Assembly (NCBI GenBank): GCA_945957305.1
Contig: CAMFLN010000180.1
Span: 1 to 6,539, forward strand
Origin: an uncultured Planctomycetaceae bacterium
GTDB taxonomy: Bacteria; Planctomycetota; Planctomycetia; Pirellulales; JACPPG01
Reading direction: 5' to 3'
Length of the DNA stretch: 6,539 nt
In this document: positions 1-5,546 of the stretch, piece by piece
Numbering within the stretch: the stretch's first letter is position 1
How the letters are laid out: every line of letters begins with the position of its first letter
Made by a program: the position numbers and the translations under genes
The notes under the pieces: generated by a model
Told to the model about the DNA's origin: nothing
Databases searched by the model: none
The model's input: the letters and a program-made list of their open reading frames with translations, nothing else

Positions 1-298
1 GGCTGATAGAGTTCGAAGAAATTTTGCAAGCCGCGGTAGTAGCGCCGCCGGATGGTCTCTTCCGGCACGTCATGGCCACCTCGACGTACACGATCAGAGA
101 CCCTCGCGATTGCTAGCTTGGGGCGGTTTAGCCACAAGTAGAGGATGTGAACCGAATAGCCATCTGCGCCAAGTTCTGAACGCTCAGGGCGCCTTGCAGA
201 ACGGCTTTTGCCGTTGTGGACTTTCCTGCTCCGTTGGGACCGGCCAGGATCACAACGCGAGGTTGTGGGCGGGTCGAGTATTCCGCCTCTGAGGTCAT
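1..298 (-). pseudogene. Broken zeta-toxin-like P-loop ATPase (internal deletion plus frameshift; 3' end off window)
   Basis: Read on the minus strand, an ATG at 298 opens a 56-residue frame ending at a TAA at 128-130. Its residues 15-29 include VVILAGPNGAGKSTT, a textbook Walker A loop (GPNGAGKS) of the predicted ABC-type/zeta-toxin-like ATPase family (COG4185-like). After about residue 41 the similarity stops. From about position 176 down to 1, a different frame gives GYSVHILYLWLNRPKLAIA, then RVSDRVRRGGHDVPEETIRR, then RGLQNFFELYQ, which is the usual C-terminal part of the same family. The segment normally between these parts, about 65 residues with the NAD and FETT-type motifs, is missing, and the two remnants are out of frame. 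The gene is therefore most likely dead. Intact relatives are about 190-200 residues, phosphotransferase-like and sometimes toxin-associated; no antitoxin partner is visible here. The 3' end continues beyond position 1. Family assignment and deletion size come from remembered family patterns. Confidence 0.8.
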
Positions 299-394
299 TT
301 GCGTGAGCGTAGTGCTGGCATCCCGGCAGCGTCAGGGAAGTCTTTCTGCTATATCGCTGTGATCGAGCCAACTTCATCGCGCGCCCAACCGGCA

Positions 395-423
395 TTGACC
401 CAGCCGGCACCCCCCCGTATCGT
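395..423 (+). promoter_or_regulatory. Possible sigma70-type promoter for the aminotransferase
   Basis: TTGACC at 395-400 and TATCGT at 418-423 are separated by exactly 17 bases, matching 5 of 6 and 4 of 6 consensus positions. Transcription would begin near 430, leaving a leader of roughly 55 bases. A perfect 6-bp hairpin (GGCCCA-ttc-TGGGCC, 427-441) would sit at the very start of that leader. The rest of the gap from 299 to 485 shows no other gene. Consensus matching alone gives many false positives in DNA of this composition. Confidence 0.3.
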
Positions 424-471
424 TGCGGCCCATTCTGGGCCAGTTCCCAGTGCTCTACTCGCAAGGAAGTC

Positions 472-477
472 GAGGAG
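472..477 (+). promoter_or_regulatory. Ribosome binding site deciding the aminotransferase start
   Basis: GAGGAG lies 8 bases upstream of the ATG at 486. No comparable purine-rich site precedes the upstream in-frame TTG at 423, and the 21 residues between the two starts do not resemble the family. This favours ATG 486. Confidence 0.6.
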
Positions 478-485
478 TTCCTGGT

Positions 486-1736
486 ATGCATGCTGCTTCG
501 GCCGGTGTTCATGCGGTTCCTGATCCCCAAACCGCGGGCGTTCCTTTGATCGATATGAGCCGGCAGTATCAGCCGCTGGCCGCGGAAGTCAGCGCGGCTG
601 TCGAACGCGTCCTCAGCTCGGGCCGCTTCGTTCTCGGGCCGGATTGCCAGGCTCTCGAAAAGAGCATCGCTGCCTATTGCCATGTGCCACACGCGATCGC
701 CTGCGCGTCGGGCAGTGACGCCATTTTGCTCGCGCTGATGGCGCTGGACCTCGGTCCCGGCGATGAAGTCATTCTGCCGAGCTATACATTTTTTGCGACG
801 GCGGCCGCTGTCGCACGGCTGGGTGGCAAACCGGTGTTCGTCGATATCGAACCCGGCACCTTCAACATTGATCCGGCCTTGATCGAAGCGGTCGTGACCC
901 CGCGCACCAAGGCGATCATGCCGGTGCACTTGTTCGGCCAGTGTGCCGAAATGGACGCGATCCTGGCGATTGCCGCGCGGCACAAGTTGGGCGTCGTCGA
1001 AGACGCGGCCCAAGCGATCGGCGCCGAATACAAGCGCCGGCCCGCGGGGAGCATGGGAGACGTCGGCTGTTTCAGTTTTTACCCGACCAAGAATCTCGGC
1101 GGCCCGGGCGATGGCGGCATGCTGTCGACGCGCCGGCAGGACGTCGCCGATCGTTTGCGTTTATTGCATCAGCACGGCATGCAGCCGCGCTATTACCACC
1201 AGGTATTGGGCATCAACAGCCGTTTGGACTCTTTGCAGGCGGCCGTGTTGAACGTCAAGTTTCCGCACCTGGATCGTTGGACGTCCGAGCGGCAACTACA
1301 TGCTCGACGCTATATGGAATTGTTCGCTTCGCATAAGTTGGCCCAGGTGCTGACACTGCCGGTCGAGGCGGCGGAGCGTCGCCATGTGTGGAATCAATTC
1401 GTGGTGCGCGTTCCGGACGGCAAACGCGATGCGCTGCGCGAACACCTGGCGAAGAGCAAGATCGGCTCGGAAATCTACTACCCTGTCGCACTGCATCAGC
1501 AGAAGTGCTTTGCCTACCTCGGCTATGGGCCGGGCAGCTTGCCGCGGACCGAACTGGCGACGCGCGAGTCGCTGGCGTTGCCGATTTTCCCCGAGCTGAC
1601 CTTTCCCGAGCAGCAGTTCGTCGTGCAACAGATCGCGGCCTTCTTCGGCGTGGGACATGTGCACCGCGTGCCAGCTCCGAAATTCCTCAAACACGCTCAC
1701 GGCGTCGAGGAAGAACGAACGAGCCGCAAATCCTAG
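486..1736 (+). CDS. DegT/DnrJ/EryC1/StrS family PLP-dependent sugar aminotransferase
   Basis: This is a 416-residue fold-type I aminotransferase. The family transfers an amino group, usually from glutamate, to a keto-sugar nucleotide in the cytoplasm for O-antigen, capsule or glycan precursors. Visible signatures: PLIDMSRQY at 20-28 near the start; ASGSDAILLAL at 74-84 (phosphate-binding region); LPSYTFFATA at 97-106; MPVHLFGQ at 145-152; VEDAAQAIGA at 171-180, with Asp173 contacting the PLP ring nitrogen; SFYPTKNLGG at 197-206, where Lys202 is the Schiff-base lysine; and NSRLDSLQAA at 244-253. All key residues are present, so the enzyme should be active. About 20 residues precede the usual family start, and a basic tail of about 25 residues follows FFGVG (386-390). 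The start at ATG 486 is backed by a GAGGAG site. No sugar epimerase, dehydratase or glycosyltransferase lies next to it, so the substrate cannot be named. UDP-3-keto-hexuronate aminotransferases (WbpE type) and dTDP-3-keto-sugar aminotransferases are both possible. Confidence 0.95.
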   Translation: MHAASAGVHAVPDPQTAGVPLIDMSRQYQPLAAEVSAAVERVLSSGRFVLGPDCQALEKSIAAYCHVPHAIACASGSDAILLALMALDLGPGDEVILPSYTFFATAAAVARLGGKPVFVDIEPGTFNIDPALIEAVVTPRTKAIMPVHLFGQCAEMDAILAIAARHKLGVVEDAAQAIGAEYKRRPAGSMGDVGCFSFYPTKNLGGPGDGGMLSTRRQDVADRLRLLHQHGMQPRYYHQVLGINSRLDSLQAAVLNVKFPHLDRWTSERQLHARRYMELFASHKLAQVLTLPVEAAERRHVWNQFVVRVPDGKRDALREHLAKSKIGSEIYYPVALHQQKCFAYLGYGPGSLPRTELATRESLALPIFPELTFPEQQFVVQQIAAFFGVGHVHRVPAPKFLKHAHGVEEERTSRKS

Positions 1737-1790
1737 ACCTCCGCAGGGCAACGGCCGAAGCACGATCGTGTGCCGTGCCGTGCGATTTCG

Positions 1791-1926
1791 TAGTGCTGGT
1801 TTCAAAAACCGATCGTTGATACGGACGGGGTGCCACTGCTAGCTTGCCTAGCAGTGTTTTGCCGACGCACGCACGGCTGGACCAGCCAGCCGTGGCACCC
1901 AGAATCATTTTTGAAACCACTAGCAC
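1791..1926. repeat. Palindromic intergenic element with 12-bp inverted flanks
   Basis: TGGTTTCAAAAA at 1797-1808 is the exact reverse complement of TTTTTGAAACCA at 1908-1919. The match continues loosely outward: TAGTGC at 1791-1796 against CTAGCAC at 1920-1926. The arms bracket the hairpin core at 1828-1900, so the unit of about 136 bp resembles a small non-autonomous mobile element or a REP/BIME-like repeat. There is no coding capacity and no clear target-site duplication. It sits in the 265-bp gap between two convergent genes. Confidence 0.6.
1828..1900. repeat. Three-way-junction-like double hairpin core
   Basis: Three perfect stems use non-overlapping bases. The outer stem is GGGTGC (1828-1833) with GCACCC (1895-1900). 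Hairpin 1 is CACTGCTAG (1834-1842), loop CTTGC, then CTAGCAGTG (1848-1856). Hairpin 2 is CACGGCTGG (1872-1880), loop ACCAG, then CCAGCCGTG (1886-1894). A 15-base spacer (1857-1871) joins the hairpins. Both hairpins have 9-bp stems and 5-base loops and directly abut the outer stem. Twenty-four perfect pairs in 73 bases are far beyond chance. It could act as a folded DNA or RNA structure, a transposase-recognised REP, or a bidirectional transcription barrier; no long U-tract follows. Confidence 0.75.
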
Positions 1927-1956
1927 GCCGAAAATCGCTGGCGACATCGCTTGATC

Positions 1957-1981
1957 GCGCGGCTTGTGTCACACGCCGCGC
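1957..1981 (-). terminator. GC-rich hairpin after the amidohydrolase, possible terminator
   Basis: GCGCGGC (1957-1963) pairs perfectly with GCCGCGC (1975-1981), and the intervening bases add a GTG/CAC pairing with a TCA loop. It begins 20 bases past the stop codon of the minus-strand amidohydrolase gene, where a terminator would be expected. It lacks a following T-run, so it is not a classical intrinsic terminator; the stem is clear but the role is inferred. Confidence 0.4.
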
Positions 1982-2001
1982 TGCGGGCAATTATGGATGC
2001 G

Positions 2002-3696
2002 CTACGGCGTTTTTCGGCCTCGCCCCCAAACGGCACGTCCCGGTTTGGCGCCGGTATGTTCGCCTTGCGAGAGAACTTGCGTGCCATTGACGAAGACATG
2101 GACCATGCCGGTCGAGTATTGATGTGACTCGGCATAGGTGGCGTGGTCTTGGATTTTCGCCGGATCAAAGACGACGACATCCGCGAAATATTCCGGGCGG
2201 AGCAGGCCGCGCTCGCGTAAGCCGAGGTTCTCGGCCGGCAGTGAAGTCAGCTTGCGAATCGCCTCCTCGAGCGGAATCACTTTTTCGTCGCGCACGTACT
2301 TGCCCAACAATCGCGCCACATTGCCGTACGTGCGCGGGTGCGTATTGGCCAGGGTGAAGACCCCTTCGGGCGCTTCCGAGGGGGCATCCGATCCGAAGCT
2401 CACCCAGGGGATGGCGATGTTGCGCTTCACGTCCTCTTCGTCCATCATGAAATAGACGGTATCGACGCGGCTGTCATCCTGGATCACCAGGTCCATGGCG
2501 GCTTCTTCGGGCGAGGTTTTGCGGCGAGCGGCAACTTCGGCCAGAGTCTTGCCAGTCAGGTTCTTCAGCGCCGGATTCTTGAAGCCCACGAGCAGAACCC
2601 GATCGGGCGAACCGGCGGCCAGCAGCAGGTTCTCCCACTTATCGGTGGGCGTGCGCATTTCTTGGATCAGCCGCGCGCGAATTTGCGGATCGCGCATGCG
2701 GGCGATCCATTGCTGCAGTCCCCCTTCCTGCACCCACGGCGGCATCGCGCCATTCAGGCCTGTCGACCCAGCCGTGTAGACGTACATGTCTGCGGTGATG
2801 CGCGTGCCTGCGGCGCGGGCCGCCTCGACCATTTCGACGACGCGGCCACGCTTGGGCCAATTGTCGCGGCCCGCCGCCTTTAAATGATAGATCTCGGCCG
2901 GAAGCTTCGCTTCGCGGGCGATGCGGATCAGTTCGTCGACCGCTTCCAGCAACTTGTTCCCCTCGCTGCGCATGTGCGAGATGTACATGCCCTGATATTC
3001 CGCGGCGACTTTGCACAGCTCGATCAATTCCTCTGTGTCGGCATAGAAGGCGGGGGCATAGATCAGAGACGAACCGACGCCGAGCGCCCCCTCTTCCATC
3101 GCCTGGCGCACCAGACCGCGCATTTGGTCGAGCTCGTCGGGCGAGGGACGACGATCTTCGTAGCCGAGCACATGAATCCGGATCGTGGTCGCGCCGACGA
3201 ACGAGGCCACGTTGCACGAGATGCCGCGGCCAACCAGGTACTCCGTGTACTCGGCCAGCGTTGTCCAGGGGATGTCAAACTTGATGTCTCCCTGTCCCTC
3301 GGCCATGTCTTTTTTCATGCGCGCGTTGAGCGGCCCCATGGACCATCCTTCGCCAAACACTTCGAGCGTGACACCCTGGCGGATATCGCTTTGCGAGCGC
3401 CCGTCCTGCAGCAGCGACGTGGTGGCCCACGAGAGCATATTGATAAAGCCGGGGGCGACCGCCAGTCCGTGCACGTCGATTTCATGCTTGCCGCGCGCCG
3501 CGGCGAGATCGCCGATCGCCGCGATGCGATCCCCGTGCAGGGCCACGTCCCCCACGCCCGGGCGCCCGCCGGTGCCGTCGTAGATTGTGCCGCCGCGGAG
3601 GATGACGTCGTACTGCGGCGCCGCAGCGGTTACGCCGGGACACGGTAGGGCACTCGCCAGCGTCAGGAACATCGTCATCGTGATCAAACCGCGCAT
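2002..3696 (-). CDS. Exported amidohydrolase, N-acyl-D-amino-acid deacylase (D-aminoacylase) family, variant metal site
   Basis: This 564-residue protein opens with a signal peptide (hydrophobic MTMFLTLASAL around 7-17, likely cleavage after VTAAA near 26), so it should act outside the cytoplasm. The mature part follows the amidohydrolase plan: an N-terminal beta region (VILRGGTIYDGTGGRPG, 31-47), a TIM-barrel metal domain, and a C-terminal return to the beta region (PEYFADVVVFDP, 501-512). The family hydrolyses the acyl-amide bond of N-acyl-D-amino acids. Candidate metal ligands kept are His241 (ISHMRSEG), His271 (IYHLKAAG) and Asp437 (SFGSDAPS). The usual PGFID-x-HTH motif is instead PGFINMLSWA (82-91), with Leu88 and Trp90 where the two histidines should be. 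The GNCG stretch with the bridging Cys is replaced by FGEGW (114-118). Substrate and even catalysis are therefore uncertain. The start at ATG 3696 has AAGGAAG four bases upstream; the open frame extends to 3843, but only this start gives a signal peptide at the N-terminus. It is divergent from the S12 hydrolase. Confidence 0.9.
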   Translation of the reverse strand: MRGLITMTMFLTLASALPCPGVTAAAPQYDVILRGGTIYDGTGGRPGVGDVALHGDRIAAIGDLAAARGKHEIDVHGLAVAPGFINMLSWATTSLLQDGRSQSDIRQGVTLEVFGEGWSMGPLNARMKKDMAEGQGDIKFDIPWTTLAEYTEYLVGRGISCNVASFVGATTIRIHVLGYEDRRPSPDELDQMRGLVRQAMEEGALGVGSSLIYAPAFYADTEELIELCKVAAEYQGMYISHMRSEGNKLLEAVDELIRIAREAKLPAEIYHLKAAGRDNWPKRGRVVEMVEAARAAGTRITADMYVYTAGSTGLNGAMPPWVQEGGLQQWIARMRDPQIRARLIQEMRTPTDKWENLLLAAGSPDRVLLVGFKNPALKNLTGKTLAEVAARRKTSPEEAAMDLVIQDDSRVDTVYFMMDEEDVKRNIAIPWVSFGSDAPSEAPEGVFTLANTHPRTYGNVARLLGKYVRDEKVIPLEEAIRKLTSLPAENLGLRERGLLRPEYFADVVVFDPAKIQDHATYAESHQYSTGMVHVFVNGTQVLSQGEHTGAKPGRAVWGRGRKTP

Positions 3697-3745
3697 GCCG
3701 CTTCCTTTTCTTGAAGTACAGTCCGCGAATAAATGCCCGGAATGT

Positions 3746-3764
3746 CCCGCCGCGCACCGGCGGG
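3746..3764. other. Perfect 7-bp GC hairpin in the divergent control region
   Basis: CCCGCCG (3746-3752), loop CGCAC, CGGCGGG (3758-3764). If the leftward promoter proposed at 3769-3798 is right, this hairpin lies at the 5' end of the amidohydrolase mRNA leader. It could be an operator-like palindrome or an mRNA-stabilising stem. A smaller hairpin (GCCGC-cag-GCGGC, 3783-3795) lies next to it. G+C-rich DNA yields such stems easily, so the role is open. Confidence 0.35.
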
Positions 3765-3768
3765 CGAC

Positions 3769-3798
3769 ATGATAACACGCGTGCCGCCAGGCGGCGAA
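3769..3798 (-). promoter_or_regulatory. Possible leftward promoter for the amidohydrolase
   Basis: On the minus strand TATCAT (plus-strand positions 3769-3774) matches 5 of 6 bases of the -10 consensus. TTCGCC (3793-3798), 18 bases upstream of it, matches only 3 of 6 bases of the -35 box. The leader to ATG 3696 would be about 65 bases. The good -10 and correct placement support it, while the weak -35 keeps confidence low. Confidence 0.3.
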
Positions 3799-3811
3799 TG
3801 TAGCGGCGGAA

Positions 3812-3840
3812 TCGACAGCCGCGCGGGGGCCAATTAAAGT
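3812..3840 (+). promoter_or_regulatory. Likely rightward promoter for the S12 hydrolase
   Basis: TCGACA (3812-3817) matches the -35 box at 5 of 6 positions, and TAAAGT (3835-3840) matches the -10 box at 4 of 6, with an ideal 17-base spacer. Transcription would start near 3847, which would leave the in-frame GTG 3847 and ATG 3853 with no room for a ribosome binding site. This independently favours the ATG at 3895 as the start. Confidence 0.4.
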
Positions 3841-3894
3841 CATGAGGTGCGCATGGCATTTCCTGGACTAGTGCATCGCTTTCGCGAGGATCGA

Positions 3895-5409
3895 ATGAGA
3901 ACGCAGCGCTACGCTTACGGCGGCTTGTGCCTGGTACTGCTGCTCACGTGTCTTCCCGCCGCACACGCCGACGAATTTGACGCGCTGCGTGCGCGCATTC
4001 CTGCCGAACTGGTTAAACGTGGCACGGCGTCGGTCGCCATCGCCGTGGCGCGCGAGGGGCAGATCATCTGGGAGCAAGGCTTCGGCTGGGCCGACCGCGA
4101 AAACCGGACCCCGTCCACCGAGCATACAATGTATTCGCTCGCCTCGATCTCTAAGCCGATTACCGCTACCGGACTTGCGGTGCTCGCGCAGCGCGGCAAA
4201 GTGGACCTCGATCAGCCGATCAACGAATACCTGGGCGATGCCAAACTCATTGCGCGTGTCGGCAATGCGGCTGACGCCACGGTGAGGCGTGTGGCCAACC
4301 ATTCGGCCGGCCTGCCGCTGCATTATCAGTTCTTTTACGCGGATCAACCGTATCGTCGTCCCGCGATGGACGAGACGATTCGCCGCTATGGCAATCTGGT
4401 CTCGGCCCCGGGCGAGCGGTTTCAATATTCGAATCTTGGCTATGGCGTGATCGATTACGTCATCGCGCGTAGCGCGAATCAGCCATTTGCCGATTTCATG
4501 CGTGAAGAAGTATTTCTGCCGCTCGGCCTGACGCATATGTCGGTCGACATTGGCCCCGGCCTGGAAAAATACGAAGCCGTGCGGTACGGACCCGATGGGT
4601 TGCGCATTCCGTTTTACGACTTTGATCATCCAGGCGGATCGGCCGTGTATGCAAGCGCGCACGACCTGGTCCGTTTTGGCATGTTCCACGTGGGTGATCG
4701 GCAAGCGGATCAGCGCGAGATCCTCAGCGACGAAAACCGCCGCAAGATGCAGGACGCGACCTTCGAGACCTCGCCCGACCATGGCTATGGCCTGGGTTGG
4801 TTCATCGACAAATCCCCGGCGGGGGACGTGCAAGTCTCGCACTCGGGCGGTATGGGGGGTGTCAGCACCTTGTTGACGCTGGTTCCCTCGCGGCGGCTCG
4901 TGGTCGTCGTTCTAGCGAATTCCAGCTCGCCGCTGCCAGGCCAGCTGTCGCGCGAGATTCTCGATCTGCTCGCCAAACTGGCAGGGGACGCGCCGAAGAA
5001 AGAGGAAGGAGCAGGACTGCGCTTTCAGGCGCCCACCGAAGAAGGCAACTCGCTCGATACGCTCGCCGGCAAGTGGCAGGGCATCGTCCACACTTATGAA
5101 CGCGATTTGCCGGTCACCCTGCTGGTGCAGCCCGACGGTGACGTGCATTTCAAAATCGAAGGCCAGCTCGAGACGCTCTTGAATCGGCCGCGCTTTCACG
5201 ACAACTGGTTGCGCGGCCGCGTAACAGCGGACCTGCGGACGGCGGACACCGCGCGCACGCCGTACGACCTGCAGCTCGAAGTCAAGCTCCGCGACGGCGT
5301 GCTCGGAGGTTCGCTGACCGCCATGTCCCGCCCAGCGGCGCGGGCTGGCAACGCGCTGACGCACTGGATCGAGCTGCGAAAAACGAACGAGGAGAAAGAA
5401 GCTAAGTAA
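3895..5409 (+). CDS. Exported S12 serine hydrolase (beta-lactamase/DD-peptidase fold) with C-terminal domain
   Basis: A 504-residue protein of the class C beta-lactamase-related family, whose members include DD-peptidases, D-aminopeptidases and esterases acting through an acyl-enzyme serine. A signal peptide is clear: basic start, hydrophobic LCLVLLLTCL (11-20), likely cleavage after AHA at about 25. Catalytic motifs are in order: SISK at 84-87 (nucleophile Ser84, Lys87), YSN at 178-180 (Tyr178), and HSGG at 316-319, which takes the place of the KTG box. The domain ends near 365. A linker and a separate segment from about 385 to 495 follow, starting LAGKWQGIVHTYERDLPVTL and rich in alternating beta-strand patterns; this makes it longer than typical enzymes of about 380 residues. 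HSGG instead of KTG suggests peptidase or esterase activity rather than antibiotic resistance. The ATG at 3895 has GAGGA five bases or fewer upstream and places the signal peptide correctly; in-frame GTG 3847 and ATG 3853 would add up to 16 residues before it. Divergent from the amidohydrolase. Confidence 0.93.
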   Translation: MRTQRYAYGGLCLVLLLTCLPAAHADEFDALRARIPAELVKRGTASVAIAVAREGQIIWEQGFGWADRENRTPSTEHTMYSLASISKPITATGLAVLAQRGKVDLDQPINEYLGDAKLIARVGNAADATVRRVANHSAGLPLHYQFFYADQPYRRPAMDETIRRYGNLVSAPGERFQYSNLGYGVIDYVIARSANQPFADFMREEVFLPLGLTHMSVDIGPGLEKYEAVRYGPDGLRIPFYDFDHPGGSAVYASAHDLVRFGMFHVGDRQADQREILSDENRRKMQDATFETSPDHGYGLGWFIDKSPAGDVQVSHSGGMGGVSTLLTLVPSRRLVVVVLANSSSPLPGQLSREILDLLAKLAGDAPKKEEGAGLRFQAPTEEGNSLDTLAGKWQGIVHTYERDLPVTLLVQPDGDVHFKIEGQLETLLNRPRFHDNWLRGRVTADLRTADTARTPYDLQLEVKLRDGVLGGSLTAMSRPAARAGNALTHWIELRKTNEEKEAK

Positions 5410-5521
5410 TCCACAGAGGACGCAGATTACGCCGATAAAATCCGGGTTTGCGCAACACAGCGCGTGTCGACTGCTGTTTTGTGTATTTTCTAATCTGCGT
5501 TAATCGGCGTCATCTGCGGAT
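5409..5521. repeat. Long imperfect inverted repeat between convergent genes
   Basis: The left arm 5409-5436 and the reverse complement of the right arm 5493-5521 align over 28 columns with about 4 mismatches and one single-base gap; both begin ATCC, followed by a CAGA. Each arm is itself a tandem of 9-10-base units (ACGCAGATT and ACGCCGATA on the left; ACGCCGATT and ACGCAGATT in the reverse complement of the right). The spacer is about 56 bases. The left arm starts at the last base of the S12 stop codon, and the right arm ends 25 bases before the stop of the hydrolase on the other strand. It fills the 137-base convergent gap and could stop transcription from both sides; no clear U-tract was seen. 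Similar ATCTGCG-type intergenic repeats are, as I recall, common in environmental bacteria. Confidence 0.65.
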
Positions 5522-5546
5522 GAGCTTCTTCGCCCTGGTAATCGCA

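Noticed and set aside
110..292. 60-codon plus-strand open frame
   Set aside because: It is the reverse strand of the ATPase remnant, whose Walker A motif is on the minus strand.
308..318. CGTAGTGCTGG shared with 1789-1799 at the edge of the palindromic element
   Set aside because: An 11-base exact match between two places in 6.5 kb is expected by chance and the similarity does not extend.
423..485. Upstream TTG start of the aminotransferase
   Set aside because: Adds 21 residues unlike the family, overlaps the proposed -10 box and has no ribosome binding site, unlike the ATG at 486.
1761..1770. CACGATCGTG palindrome after the aminotransferase, as a terminator
   Set aside because: A 10-base palindrome is expected several times by chance in this length, it has no loop and no T-run follows.
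2338..3648. Long plus-strand open frames of 181 and 254 codons, back to back
   Set aside because: They run exactly antisense to the well-supported amidohydrolase and show no recognisable protein motif; GC-rich coding DNA commonly leaves such frames open.
3868..4842. 324-codon minus-strand open frame
   Set aside because: Antisense shadow of the S12 hydrolase, whose catalytic motifs are all in the plus frame.
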